NCBI GenBank assembly: GCA_918807975.1
Contig: OU964921.1
Coordinates: 23,214,498-23,278,497, forward strand
DNA: 64,000 nt
From: Aplidium turbinatum
Taxonomy: Eukaryota > Chordata > Ascidiacea > Aplousobranchia > Polyclinidae
Direction of reading: 5' to 3'
Shown here: positions 1 through 11,780 of the stretch, piece after piece
Position numbering within the stretch: position 1 is the stretch's first letter
Layout: the number at the start of each line of letters is the position of its first letter
Notes under the pieces: model-generated
Seen by the model: the letters and a program-made list of their open reading frames with translations, nothing else
Database searches by the model: none
What the model was told of the DNA's origin: nothing
Position numbers and translations under genes: made by a program

Positions 1-1704
1 GAAGCGACAAAACGCGAACATTAAAACCTGCTTGAATTCGTCATGTCAGTTCAGTTGTGTTTATTTCTGATCATGATATCAGAAACAGTACACGTCAACA
101 TAGCAAAAGTGTAGAAAAAGGTAGAAGCGACAAAACGTTAAAACGTGTTTGTGACCGAAGTAAGTTATTGAGTTGAAAGAAATTTGGCACGGTCGCAACA
201 CCTTCAGAAAAATTTAAGATATGTACAAAAAAAAATCATGTTTATGTCTATAAGTTAGTACTTTTGAATAGTTAAAATGATCAGTTTGGATCAAAAAATG
301 TGTGGCCTTCAGCTTGGATTGAAAGGAAATTATTGGGTACCGTAGCCTAGTTATCCCGACCAACAAAAATTTGTTCCAAGAACCCAGTTAGCTTAACAGT
401 TCATTTTTACATTGTAGTAGCAGAATGAAAAGGCTAACCAAATGTGTGACCTATCATTTTAACGTCGCTAAACGTTGAAGTCGTGTAGAAAAGGGAGCTT
501 TTGCTGACTAGGATACGTTGAAAATGAGAAACATTCACAGAAGCCTTACGATTTGTTTTAAGAACCCAGTTAGCCTAACAGTTCAATTTTACATTGTAGC
601 AACAGAATGAAAAGGCTAACCAAATGTGTGGTTTATCGTTTTAGCGTCAATAACTTTTTTATTAGTTATATAATATTGTTCATTATTTCTTCTAAGATCA
701 ATATATCGTGATGTAAGTAACTTAGGCTATAGTATTTGATCTGTCTTGTCAGATCAGGCATTTCAACACCACTGCATCCAACAGTGGGATAGCCATTAAG
801 TACGATAACGGTTTGGTTCACTAACACTAATCAATCCGCATTGTTCTTGCTTAAGACTCCATTGTAGCAAACCAGTTTTTCAACTGTTTCCACGTTTGCA
901 GACAATAAATCAATCTAAAACTTGTTGTCTGTTGCTTTGTTTCACGTTTGAATAACTTTATTGTATCAAAGAGAGCAAAACAAAATCTTGTCAGTGGTTT
1001 TGACAAATCTTGTCAGTGGTTTTGATAAATTATGTTATATTTTTACACACATAGTTTGTGCTCCAAACAAAACCTTGACTTGTTATGTATTTGTTGTGTT
1101 CACTTTTTTTGGCGAAAATATATCGAATTGGATTTCATATGCTGGATTCATTATTATATATAATTATTCTAGAATAGATTCGATTTCTCAACTATTCGAA
1201 AATGCCCATCCCATTTGTGTCGCATTTTGTGGTTTCTAATAAGTATAATGATTATTGCTCTTCGCTATCTTTGTTGCGTTATTTGGTTTGCGTTCATGAA
1301 ATGAAATGCTGGTCTGCAAAAAAACTTTAAAAACAAATCCATGAGTCCATGTTTTAGCAGCTCGATTACCCTCTTGATTTGTAATTGTGCTGTCTTTGAA
1401 TTAATTGTTGTTTCTTCTTTGTTCTTCGTAACGTTGCGCGTCTGCAATTCAGGCATTTCATTCTCAATTGTCGCTTGTCAAGCCCACCTAACCTTGCTGC
1501 TTTCCTCCTCAAGTTTCCTTTTTCACATTTTAATGGGTCTTCCTTGTTTCCTACAACCCTCCACTGGCAACTATGACACTCTTCTCAAAACATCATTGTC
1601 TTTCCTTCTCAAAATATGCCCAAACCACCGTTACTCTATTCGCCTTCGCCAACTTATTAACATTCTCATTTAACCCAAATAAGTTCATAAGTTCCTTAGT
1701 ATTA
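1..1704. other. Stretch without a recognisable gene
   Basis: No convincing exon is seen. Short open frames at 961-1239 and 1341-1673 have AT-driven composition, no recognisable motif and no clear splice sites. The stretch holds a 93-bp direct repeat (entered separately) and a short local duplication of CTTGTCAGTGGTTTTGA near 988-1024. It ends at the TA dinucleotide that flanks the pogo-like element. Confidence 0.5.
381..653. repeat. Pair of about 93-bp direct repeats
   Basis: 381-474 and 561-653 are near copies. Both begin AGAACCCAGTTAGC and contain GAATGAAAAGGCTAACCAAA, with a handful of substitutions. Start-to-start distance is 180 bp. The intervening 86 bp are not repeated. No coding potential was seen. 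This could be a local segmental duplication or two copies of an unnamed short repeat. Confidence 0.8.
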
Positions 1705-1721
1705 CAGTCGAAATCGTTTAA

Positions 1722-4700
1722 AGTGCCCCTGACAGGTTGGATCCAAGTATAGTAACTTTTTAAAGCATTTCCTTGCGCAGAATCATACTTAGCGAACTTT
1801 TTTAACCTTAACCTCGTAGCTCGACTGGTTAGGGCGTAATTTACATCAAACGACGGCTCCGCAGCGCCACCACAGGCGAAACTCCATATTTCACTGCTCT
1901 GGGACGACTTTGGTGGTATTACGTCATCCTAAGTCGGCGTTCTTAGCGACGGATGAAACATACGTTTCCTAGATGTAATTGCTGGATCACAGTTTAGTCG
2001 GAGTTGGTACAAGCGGTTGCTTTTTTTAAAGATCTGTTGTTTCTTACAGTTTAATAAAACTGTACTGGCTACGTTCCTACAAAACCTAAAATATACTTGA
2101 AGTGAAAAATGAAGAAATTGTACGAATCATCATTCATATTTAATTCATCATCACTATTCAAAAATAAATAAAAGTTCTCTCTCTCTCTCATGATGTGCCC
2201 TCAGTACGTACATAGCAGAGTCTATACATGTAAAAGCCTAGTTTACCTGTACAAGGGTACGTTTTTGTAAACGTTGTTGTTTAGAAGTGCTGAAATCATC
2301 ATCAGCAACTGGTTGCATTTTTGCTTTTATAGATGGTAGCCTATGGCAGATTTCTTCAAAATGTAAAGTTTGCTCAAGCTCATTTTTACTTGAGTGGTAT
2401 TAACAAAATCATCTTTAGTGAAGTGAAGAGAACATATATGACTAGTTTTGTATGGCCCATCCTACTTTCAAACACTTGAAGAAAACTTCGACCATTTTCT
2501 TCTCAGCACCTTGTTTTGTGGAAAAGCGTGAAAAGAAAGCACACGGTCTTTGTCACTGACACTGTCACATATTTATTTATTATTTATTTGCGTCAGACAA
2601 AGCTGTCCACATCGAAAACAAAACAACGAAATACTGTAATACACAAACTGAAAATAAACAAAGATCACAGAGAGCCACCTTGGATGCCGTCGGTTTAAAA
2701 GCTCACTAAATAGGCTATCTACTGTTACAAATTTACATACAATAAGCGACGAGCGTTGGAAGAATTGAAAGCATTCAGAACGATAAAAACAATCAGATGA
2801 CATCATGTCTGATATAAAGCGATTCGAGGAGTGCATGCAATCGGTTAATAAACGAAAACATGTTTTTTCCTCAATAAAGTTTCAAACGTAGTTACATTAT
2901 TCATTACTTGATATTCACGGGCACTGACCTAACGAGGCAAATTGTGCAATATTCTGAAAGAGTCATTGTAAGCAACACGTAATTGTTTTATACTAGAAGA
3001 TCTAAACTTGTTCCACAACTGGGATAAGTAAAACGACATACAATAAGAACAAAATAAACTGTTTTTTACAGCAGGTGAGCATTTAGAAAAATTGAGATTT
3101 TGCATTATTTGCAGCACAATACTGAGAGCGTACTTGCCTTGAAATATAATTTTCATCTGAGAACTATCAATAAATACACCCAGGTATTTTACAGAGTCTG
3201 TGAACACAATTTCAGATTTACCTAGATGTAGCAGAGGAGCACGTAAAAGATAAAAGTTTTTTGGGGAGAATAACATACCAAATGACTTTTTAGAATTGAA
3301 AGTAATTTCATGTTCAACAGCATACTTGTGGCAAACATCTAACAAATTTTGTAAGCCACACAAACTAGGCGAGATGCAGCAAATGTCATCAGGAAACATA
3401 ATATGATTTAGACAAGAGTTGCCAACATAGCAACCAACTTTTGTTTTATTGAGATAAGAAAGCTGATCAATATATATATATATATATGGCAAAAAGATAG
3501 GGGCTGAACAGTGAACACCCCACCTTGTCAGACTCCGTTGGACACAGTAAATGATTGGCACAGGTGACCTTCCCACCTCACTTGCATGGTTTTTTTACTA
3601 TAAAGGCACAAAGGTCACCAGTATTCCAATAAGCGAACAAAAGGCACGTTACGTGTGATAAGCGTTTTAAACAATAAATGATGATTGACTTTGTCGAAGG
3701 CTTTTGAAGCATCCAAAAAGACAGAATATACAGGAGTGCCATGACTGATATAAGAGGACACTGGTTATTTTAATAAAAAACACTCATGTCAGTACTATGA
3801 CCAGACTTAAACCCAAATTGATTGTCACTGGTATTCAAGAAAGGCAATAGATGATTCAAATAAAACATTCAAACAGTTTTGAGATTACTGTGGCTAGAGC
3901 AAAAAGTCTATAGTTACCTGAATCTTGAATGTCGCCATTCAAATTCTTTACAATCGGGACTAAGACAGTTTTCAAGCAAGAATTTGGTACAGTGCCATGA
4001 CTAAGACACATATTAAAAAGCAAGGTACACTAATATAAAAACGAATAATCAGCATAAACAATATGTTCAGCTGAAATTTTGTCAGCACCAGCAGCGCAGT
4101 TTAATGGCAGTTTGACAAGCAAGGAACCAATTATGTCCATGTTGCAACAAAAGTTGTAATATTTATCCCTAGAAGAAATACATGAGTTAACAAATTCTTT
4201 TTCAGTGTTGGTTTTGCTAGAATTTAGCAAGGAGCTGTAATGATGTTTTCACATCTCAGCAATTGCTTCAGGACCTTTTGCTCCACCAACATTTACAGGA
4301 AGAGAACTCTTTTTGCAAGTAGACTTTTTTACTTTCTGCCAAAATGACTTATGTGAGCTGTCCAAGTTGAGTGCTGAGGCAAGCACATTTGCTCTATGTT
4401 GTTCAGAGGCATGATTACAACGGTGAAATGCTTTTTTAAACTCCTTTCGTTTACTCTGCATCAACTCATATAGGTAACCATTTCACTGTTTCCCATTTTT
4501 TACCTACATGATGTAACTTTCTCTGGCAGTAGCATGAGCTTGCTTAACATCATTATTCCAACCAGGAACAGAAAATATGTTACATTTCTTCTTTACATCA
4601 ACAAAGATTTTATCAGAAGCTGCTTTGAGAGCATCAGTTGTAATATTATAGAAAGAGTCTATTGAGGCAACATGAGAAGCATCTGAACAATGAGAATTAT

Positions 4701-5321
4701 TGCATTTAATACTTTCAGTTGGCAAGGACATTTTGGATAGATATTTTTAAATACAGCAATACACATGAACAGCAATTTTTAGGCATTGCCTCAACCATAA
4801 ATTAAAGGTAGCCTACTGTTTGTGAGATACTGTTGTTACACTGCAAATGGCTATAGCCAGATTAGGACAAATAAAAAAGTATCAAAATTGTAGCCCTATG
4901 AAACTGCAATTTCAATTGAATTGAGATGCTGTTTGATAAAAAGAAACTCAACCTATTTGATCAAAACCTGGTAGTAATAGTAAGTTCACTTTTCTATTTC
5001 GGTAATTCTTAATTTGCACATGCTTTAGACCAACAGAGCCCAACACATTCACGTTTTGCAGTAGCCGTACTATACCTAACCAAGTCACAAGTCACCACAG
5101 ATTGTATCTTCCAGCTTACGGTGACGTCACACCGATGTTGCCGTTTTTATTTTCGCAATAGAATGAGTGTCAGATTCGCCGATGTCAACGAAAGTTTGCA
5201 AGCGTGTAACTTAGTAGCCTGTTGATATTTTTTACAATTTTCTGGTCAGGGAAGTTTGTTAGTGTCACCTTTTTGGTATCTTAGGTAAATTTTGCAAATT
5301 TATTTACCTGTCAGAGGCACT
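1722..5321. mobile_element. TTAA-flanked TIR element, copy 1, carrying LINE coding sequence
   Basis: The terminal inverted repeats are AGTGCCCCTGACAGGT at the left and ACCTGTCAGAGGCACT at the right. They are flanked by TTAA at 1718-1721 and 5322-5325. TTAA targets are known for piggyBac and Kolobok; the ends do not start with the CCC usual in piggyBac, so Kolobok-like is the better guess. It sits inside the pogo-like element. The right arm (about 4775-5321) is non-coding and recurs inverted at 17249-17794. Minus-strand LINE reverse transcriptase fills much of the interior (2929-4735). Confidence 0.65.
2929..4735 (-). pseudogene. Decayed LINE reverse transcriptase (minus strand)
   Basis: Reading down the minus strand, three separate frames give parts of one non-LTR retrotransposon ORF2. 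The linker region before the polymerase is at 4731-4504, with PGWNNDVKQAHATARESY. Its continuation is at 4464-4249, and the palm to thumb is at 3576-2929, with MFPDDICCISPS standing for the usual FADD box and SVKYLGVFID after it. An apurinic endonuclease domain was not found. The frame is broken several times, so the copy is dead. A matching piece of the linker region lies at 23600-23973 inside the second TTAA element, so both copies descend from one composite. The clade (CR1/Jockey-like) is uncertain. Confidence 0.75.
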
Positions 5322-6289
5322 TTAAGCGCATAGTCAATTTGTCAAGCTTTTTTATGCGCTTAAACGGTATATGCGCTTAACCGTTTACATTGTTTGACAG
5401 TATCCTATACGTCAATACCGAACGTTTATCTAACACAAAAGCGTGAAAACAGACCGCTGGACTTTTTCGATGAACGAAGGCATTGAGCCTTAATACGTAA
5501 CCCGGAGTGTTAGGAGATTTACAGAATATTGTAGAATAGTACTGTACAACCGAATTCCAAATAACGGTACTACTTTGTTTGGCTGTTGGTCAGCGAAGTG
5601 TGACGCAGCAACAACTGTTCACGCGCGTTCCTCGTGGCTTTCGGGTAGCTGCCGTGATCACCCATCCGTAACGAATTCGCTTCAGCAAGCAAGAAAGAAA
5701 ATTCACTAATCATGCGATTTAGATTTTCTTTAGTCTTGTGGTTCTACAGTTCGTACTGCGACGTAATGATACTTGTTTATGATGTAACAATCCATAAATG
5801 AAATGTGGTCTTGTGATTCATACAGCACTGTACTCAAATCATAGAAGAGAAGGCCTTTTTTCGTGCGGTTTTACTTTATTGTTTAAATCATGTAGGCGCT
5901 AACTGTCTGTCTTGAGGTGTTATCTTGAGCAACTTTGCTTTGCCAAAGGAAATATGCGGTTAAGTGATAAAAGTCTACAAATCTATCAAGAATTCCTAGT
6001 CGCTTAGCCGATTTATGCGATTAATCATTATGCGACTAAGTGTTGAATTCTCTTCACATGTGAATGGGAATGGTTTGGGATTATGCAATGCTATGCTCTA
6101 AAGCGATTTATGCTCTTAACCGATATATGCGACTAACGACTAGCCGATTTCGACTGTATTTCTTTTTCCATCAGCTTCACACCACACGTAGCCCTCACCA
6201 TCGCTTGTAAACCATATCTCACTTCTGTACAGCATTGCAGATTTCACGCAACTGAATGCTTAAAATAAAAATAGTTCTTTCATTCCTTC

Positions 6290-6650
6290 CTAGGTATAAA
6301 TCTGCACTGCATCTCGTCCAGGTTCACAAAAGATCTTCTATTCTCCGACACTCTTGCCACTGCATACTTTGCATGCTCTAACTGCTTTACCTCACATTTT
6401 ATTGCATCACCCTTTCCCTTGAAGATAGGTATATCACCACACTCGTCTTCTATTCACTTGGCATTCCTTTTCATCTAACACATGATATTCGTCATTGTTT
6501 TCAATCCTGTCTTTTTACTTGCACGCATTATTTTACAGTGACCTCAGATAGTTCAAGAGCCTTCTCTTATTTCATTTTCTCCATTGCTAAGATCCACTCA
6601 TCTCGAGTTACTCTCTTTATTGAACCTGCTACCACATCGGCTTTCACATT
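6290..6650 (-). pseudogene. LINE reverse transcriptase fragment, fingers region
   Basis: On the minus strand, broken frames spell pieces of a familiar non-LTR reverse transcriptase: a segment like TRDEWILAMEKMK followed by KGMPSEWKTSVV-like, FKGKGDA-like and LDEMQCRF-like stretches. These correspond to the region before the palm in LINEs whose typical text is VPIFKGKGDAMNCG and DDMQFGFMPG. Many substitutions and stops show an old copy. The fragments at 11280-11780 and 59850-60200 are of the same general type. Confidence 0.55.
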
Positions 6651-8396
6651 TTGATCCCAATTGTTTCCTTGTTCCATTATCCGCTAAAACATGAATCTCC
6701 CACCAACCTTCGCAGTCAATGCAAAGCAGCGTTGTTTTAAACTTACACATGTGGAAAAGCGACCAATTTGTGAATGCAAGTACCATCAAAAGCATACCGT
6801 GCATTGTTATGTTGGTTAACTGCACAACTAAAATCGTATGCAGTGGACCTGGTTTTCTGTAACATATTACTGAAGATGAATCTCTTGCTGTAGCACTTTG
6901 TAGTTCACTCAAATTATGCAACTTCAAACCATAAAGATAGATGCATGTAATCCATGCAACATCGGATCAAATAAAAAGTTAAATTTTTTCAAGAAATGTT
7001 ATTGTTTGACAGCATTTTGCTGTGCGACTTGTAGAAGTGTTTGGAGGTTTTTCACTCCCTTTTGAAACCAAATGTTTTGCTTCAGACATGAATGTTCTGT
7101 TTACTATTTTTAAAGGAGGGTATTTTTTACCTGGTTGTCAAGCTGTGGAAGGGTACGTGGTCGTCATAAAACCGAATGATGGAGACGAAAGAAAGTTCCA
7201 AGTGTCTTTCAATTTTTCCAAGCATACTCCATACTTCTTCAAGTCAATGGTAACTTGATTTATAAAATAGGTTTAATAAATATTCATAAATTTATATTAA
7301 ATCAGTTTTATTGTAATATTTCAGTGATACTGTATGTTATTTTAAGATTTTTTCTGTACCGTAGCCTTTGTGATTATGTATCTTTTAAAAAGTAGGTTTA
7401 TTAACCTCTGTGACTAAATTTTTCAATATTATTTACTTCAAATAAAATCCCTGACCTAATCGAGTTTAAAACAGAACAAAATGTTCAAATGTTGGAGCTT
7501 GTTTGATCACCAACACAGGCACAGCTGAAGTGCTTGGATCAATCCCTGGTTTGGAGTTACGCATGCTACTGTATCAAGTACCACAGTGCAATTCAAGAAG
7601 CACCAAAAACTGCAGGACTGGAATAATAGTGGCTGGACTTTCATTCTCACCAATCACCATGCATGCATACTCACCACAATCCGACATGCATGAACTCACA
7701 TTGTGATAAGTTACAGTCTTCGAATTTAGCATATTTTTACTTCGGCAAAAGCGTTGCCGAGGCCAAACGGCAAAAGTTGAAATTGCCTCGGCAATTGCTG
7801 TGAACGTTCATTACGTTTAAAAATTGTGCTAAAACATGCAAAACGAGAAGAGAAAAATATAATAGAGTAGTCTATCAAGACCTGTTTGTTTGATTGTGAT
7901 GTAATAATACCAAAAGTAGCGATAAAGCGAGCAACACGATACGCACACTGTTACGATAATTCATGTTAAATAACTCACGGTCACCGGGGGGGGCTGGGAG
8001 AGTATGTTAATTTTGGGTTGATCAACTTTCGAGTCAGCACAAATCGATTTAATTTTCCTGACCGGTTGTATTGAGTAACAACAATGCCCAATAAGAAATT
8101 TACATTTGTTTTACATTAATTCGACATCTGGCGACGTTGAATTATCATAAAATAGCGTTAATTGCTAACCAGGTACCGGCAACAAATTAATAGGTCCCTG
8201 CGAGAAGATTTCCTCGTATTACGTTTACAAAACATAATTTCGGCACAATTGGAATACTGCGAGCAACACAAATACTGTTTGATAAAGAACTAGTCAGAAT
8301 CGGAATCATCAGATGCTGCATCAGAGGATGAGGTTGTCTCATCATCACTGAGATCAGATACATCAAGAGGCTCAACGCTTGGCTGTTAATCTACAC
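6651..8396. other. Stretch with no assignable gene
   Basis: A 78-codon frame at 7022-7258 is noted separately. 7503-7706 is open but without motif. 7740-7800 contains paired CGGCAAAAGC / TGCCGAGG motifs distantly resembling sequences near 22590 and 31700, perhaps an eroded element. A G-run lies near 7986-7993. Nothing else is recognised. Confidence 0.4.
7022..7258 (+). CDS. Unassigned 78-codon open frame
   Basis: The open frame has a fairly protein-like composition (for example GYVVVIKPNDGDERKFQVSF near its end) and stops at 7258. An AATAAA-like signal follows near 7274. The sequence upstream holds CAG that could serve as a splice acceptor, so it might be a terminal exon. No domain is recognised and nothing ties it to a neighbour. 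It may equally be chance or an eroded element. Confidence 0.15.
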   Translation: MRLVEVFGGFSLPFETKCFASDMNVLFTIFKGGYFLPGCQAVEGYVVVIKPNDGDERKFQVSFNFSKHTPYFFKSMVT

Positions 8397-9296
8397 CAGG
8401 GGTCGCCAACCTTTTTGAGCCGCGGGCCAATTTGATAAAATAAAATATACTGGCGGGCCGTAACTGCCGGGACAGCTTTTCTGAAACGCGAATATCTTAC
8501 CCTTAAATTGCACGGCGTTTTACACTCCTATTCATGCTTATATAATAATATGTTCATTGATATGATAAAAGGAATATATTACTTTGAAACCGATTATTAA
8601 AAGAACAAATGTTGTTTGCATTTTTTTGCCAAATTGCCAAAGTCAGTTTTGATATTGGAACAAGAAATTTGTAAAACATCATTAACATGTTCATCAGATA
8701 AACGTAATCGAAGTTTATTTTTTGCAAAGTTCATCTTGGAAAATAATTGTTCACAAAGATAAGTGTTCCCAAACATGAATGCAATTTTTTTCGCATTATC
8801 TTGTAATTTCGGAAATAGGGCTGCAGATACATGTTCTTTGTAAAACACTTCCGGAGAAGTAACGTGAAACTTCAACTTTAACGTTGTATTATTCTGAAGT
8901 TCAATCAGTTCCATCTGCACGCTATAGTCCGCATCGGCTGGATCCACATCAAAAGGTGTTGCCAGTAACGCGAATTCGTGTTTGTGCCTTCACATGTCCT
9001 GGAACCGGGAAGCAAACTGCTGTTTGATGCCAACAATAACCTCCACATATTTCAACGTACTTGACGGACTGTTGTTACCAGATTGGAAAAATGTGCAAAA
9101 TTAGAATTACGAAGTTGGTGTTCCAAAAGTCGCAGCTTACATTCAGGTTTTGTTGCACTATGATTTTAGCATGCGAAAAACAACTTATTTATCGTCGCGG
9201 GCCGAATTGCGTGCTTTTGCTTGGAACTGCTCGCGGCCGGAACGAAGCGCCTGGTGGGCCGGACCTGGCTTGCGGGCCGTAGGTTGCCGACCCCTG
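8397..9296. mobile_element. hAT element, 900 bp, perfect 8-bp target duplication
   Basis: The ends are CAGGGGTCGCCAACCT (8397-8412) and AGGTTGCCGACCCCTG (9281-9296). Both flanks carry ATCTACAC (8389-8396 and 9297-9304). This is the classic hAT signature. GCGGGCC-rich subterminal stretches lie at both ends. It holds only the C-terminal part of a transposase gene, so it is an internally deleted, non-autonomous copy. The perfect duplication suggests modest age. Confidence 0.92.
8597..8947 (-). pseudogene. hAT transposase C-terminal fragment
   Basis: 116 codons resemble the C-terminal end of hAT transposases of the type domesticated as GTF2IRD2 and EPM2AIP1 in vertebrates. FGNTYLCEQLFSKMNFAKNK, followed by RLRLSDEHVNDVLQIS, is the dimerisation-region signature. 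The catalytic core is absent because the element is deleted internally. It lies inside the 8397-9296 hAT copy, opposite in strand to the window. Confidence 0.85.
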
Positions 9297-9654
9297 ATCT
9301 ACACTGTCTTCGTCGTTCGCATTGAAGTGTCCACGACTCCACGTTTTGCGGCTTTCATGCTTTGATACCCATCAACACGCCTTTTTCTCTTTCGCAAAAC
9401 TCCAATAGGGTGTTGACTTCGGAACAAATCTATGGCTATAGCATATCGACTGGGAGGAATGTCTCTTCCTGCACATCGCACTCGCATTAGTGCTCTTTGG
9501 CTATCATTGTTGAGACGCATTCTAGGAAAAGAATAACACAGTTTCAACAACACAGCCTAACTATTTTTTATACATTTATCCTTGATTTAGTACGGTGTAA
9601 ACCAAAAAGTACGCAATAAATTACATTTCATCATTGGTAAATCTTTATACATAT

Positions 9655-10600
9655 ACAGGGTCATCAGTATTTATCGTTACAACTTAAATTGGTTATATTT
9701 ATGAAATGAAAGAAAATTTAGAATTTTTGCAAATGTATTATTGTAGAAAAAGCAATAGAGAGTTAATACACAAAATATTATGCAATATGTCCTCCATCTG
9801 CGTCAATAACTAGTTGAAGACGTTTAGGAAAAGCCTTGCATGTGTCACGAATTACTTTCTGAGGGACTTTAGCCCTCTCCTTCTGCAGTTTCACCTTCAG
9901 AGCTTCCAAACTTTGATGGTGAGTGGCCGTAACCTTGCTCTCAAGGTATGACCAGATCCCAAAATCAAGGAGATTCAGATCGGGGGAAGATGGGGGCCAT
10001 TCCTCTTTGGGAATGAAGTGCTGGACATTCTCGGAAAGCAACTCCTGAGTCTTTTTAGCCCCATGTGATGGTGTAGAGTCCTGCTGAAAAGACCAGGGAC
10101 GCTTTTTGAAGTGCTTCTGGGGCTGGGCCCAGGGCATCAATGCGCCAACGAGGATGTCATCTCGATAGTTTTGCTGGTTCAATTTCACCCCCTGGTCAAC
10201 AAAAAAGAGGGGTCTTTTACCTGACTCTGTCGCGGCTGCCCAGACCATCACTGAAGCGGCACATTGTTTCCTTGTCACCACTCGAGATGCTTCATCCCTA
10301 TCCCTCGACCAAACCCGATCGTTTTGGGTGTTAAAGTGATGTTCAACATCAAATTTCTTATCACTGAAAACGAGATTTGGTAGCATGCTATCCTGAATGC
10401 AGGAAAGAAGAATCTGGGATCTTTGGAGTTGTTTATCAACAACTTGAGCAGAAAGTTGTTGTTTCTTGACATGCTTGAATGGAGACATCTTCAGGTCCTT
10501 TTGGAGTAGAGTTGACATGGTCCCATACGACACTCTCGACTCTTTAGCCAGAATCTCGATGAACAGAAAGTTACAGAACCCTGGCTCTGAGTGGTAGATT
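9655..10600 (-). mobile_element. maT-type mariner, 5' truncated
   Basis: A minus-strand mariner-family element. Its 3' end lies near 9655 (ACAGGGTCATCAGTATTTA). The other end is lost where sequence changes to a ZNF862-like fragment near 10600. No matching left terminal repeat was found, so the element is incomplete. It encodes most of a DD37D transposase (next entry). Confidence 0.7.
9778..10570 (-). pseudogene. maT (DD37D) mariner transposase, N-terminus lost
   Basis: The frame runs 251 codons to a stop at 9778. DDE-fold landmarks are in order: LVFSDKKFDVEHHFN (first Asp), VMVWAAATESGK, SFQQDSTPSHGAKKTQ (second Asp), and PPSSPDLNLLDFGIWSYLE (third acid, Asp). Thirty-seven residues separate the second and third acids, which is the DD37D spacing of the maT family of Tc1/mariner. 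The N-terminal DNA-binding helices are missing apart from a stretch reading LAKESRVSYGTM. The uninterrupted C-terminal two-thirds suggests a fairly young copy, but it cannot make a complete protein. Confidence 0.85.
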
Positions 10601-11267
10601 GGCGTGAGCGCGCAGCTTGTTCGGCTGGGGCGGGATTCAAACTAGTGGCGATACAGGGAATAAGCACAGTGTTAAGAGTAGGAAACAACTCTTTCGAATA
10701 CATCGCATTGAACCCACTTGATAGCATGGATTGAATACTTCCCAAACAGGTATCGATAGATAGCTGTGATAGCTTCAGGAAGCAATAACTCGTTTTTTTT
10801 GCAAAATTAAAGAAAAGTGGTTTTATGCAAGCAACTACATCAAACTTGACGCATTGGAAGATGATAGTTTGAAGATTACAAATTTCCCGCCGAATTCCTT
10901 CTAATTTGCTTGCATCCTTCTTCATGGTGGTATCGAAAGGTTGGACAATTTGATGGTTTAAAAAACCGATCAACGTTTCCAAATTTTTTAAGTAGGCGTC
11001 AATAACGTTGTGTTGGTGCTCTAACCACCGCATGCCGAAGGAACGTTTGTATCGATATGCCGTTTTGTTTGATGCAGTGGCGTGTCGCCTAAACAATCGC
11101 CATTTCAGGTTAGCCCGTTTGAACGGATAATATACAGTTTCCAGCAATGTTTCAGCTTTTTTATTAATTTCGGAATACTTAAAGCTATCGATTTGTACAA
11201 CCTTTGATTTGTACAACCTTCGTTTCAATCTGGAGGAAAGCATTCTGCCACAAAGTGCGGAAGACAA
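10600..11267 (-). pseudogene. ZNF862/hAT-like protein fragment
   Basis: A minus-strand frame of over 200 codons without N-terminal zinc finger or C-terminal dimerisation region. The stretch YKRSFGMRWLEHQHNVIDAY is typical of the mid-part of hAT-derived proteins of the ZNF862/KIAA1586 kind, where a G(T)RWL-H motif recurs. The frame runs into the mariner remnant near 10600, where coding sense is lost. It is probably a fragment of an autonomous hAT transposase. The family assignment rests on this one motif and the general composition. Confidence 0.5.
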
Positions 11268-11279
11268 ATTGACAATTCT

Positions 11280-11780
11280 TTAAACTTTTTCCGACTCGCA
11301 CCTATCTTTGCCATCACTACTCTACTTGTGCAATTATCTGTTCCTAACATATCTCCAATCTCCATGATAGCGGAACTCCATAACAACTTCTATTTCATGG
11401 CATCCCAATTCCACATGCTTCTCGTGCATTTCATCACCTACAATACTTTACATCTTCTGTATTTAAACTTTATCCTACTCATCAATCTTCCATGAACGCC
11501 TGAACATCCCTTGTACACCCAATACTTGCATTTAATACACTGAATAGAATTCCTCATTACTCTCTTGCCACATGGTTCCATAAAATTGACTGCTAATACC
11601 TTATTTGTACATTTTATTCTTGTTCTCATTGCTTTCATTTTATTCACATTCACTTTTAAACCTTTGTTTTCCTTTGCATTTTTCTATCTGACATACCTTT
11701 CTTCTACCTCTTTCTTACTGTCTCGCTTAAGCACTAAATCGTCAGCATACAAAAATTCTTTCAATGGTAGCTATTCCATG
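11280..11780 (-). pseudogene. LINE fragment: YADD box, zinc knuckle and thumb
   Basis: Minus-strand frames give EFLYADDLVLKRDSK near 11760-11720 (reverse-transcriptase catalytic box). Next comes a Cys-rich motif at 11600-11440 (CIKCKYWVYKGCSGVHGRL, ending in a C-x-x-C pair region). A stretch like VVMEFRYHGD lies near 11345, the usual KFCYLGD motif. This order is that of a widespread invertebrate LINE type with a CxxC...C..C insert after the palm. The frame is shifted between the parts. The pieces at 6290-6650 and 59850-60200 are the same type. Confidence 0.7.

Larger units (their letters stand above)
1705..6156. mobile_element. Pogo/Tigger-like short element, split by a TTAA insertion
   Basis: The ends are CAGTCGAAATCG (1705-1716) and CGATTTCGACTG (6145-6156), each flanked by TA (1703-1704, 6157-6158). 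This matches the CAG...CTG ends and TA target of pogo-group Tc1/mariner elements. Without the 3.6-kb insertion at 1722-5321 the element is about 850 bp. Its arms carry many degenerate copies of ATATGCGCTTAACCG-like and TATGCGACTAA-like motifs. No transposase coding was seen, so it is non-autonomous. Confidence 0.7.
8290..9521 (-). pseudogene. Unidentified reading frame with acidic tail, split by a hAT
   Basis: On the minus strand a good splice acceptor (CTTTTCCTAG, 9522-9531) precedes a basic segment (RVRCAGRDIPPSRYAIAI, then RKRKRR). In another frame the stretch just before the hAT reads GHFNANDEDSVD. After removal of the hAT and one 8-bp duplication this continues without a break as QQPSVEPLDVSDLSDDE and a Ser/Asp-rich tail to a stop at 8290-8292. 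The change of frame near 9350 means the older frame was already damaged, or that there is a small unseen intron. It could be the 3' exon of a host gene or of an old transposase; no domain was recognised. Confidence 0.35.

Noticed and set aside
1810-1870. tRNA-like stretch GTAGCTCGACTGGTTAGGGC
   Set aside because: Only an A-box-like word is seen; no B-box or paired arms follow at the right distance.
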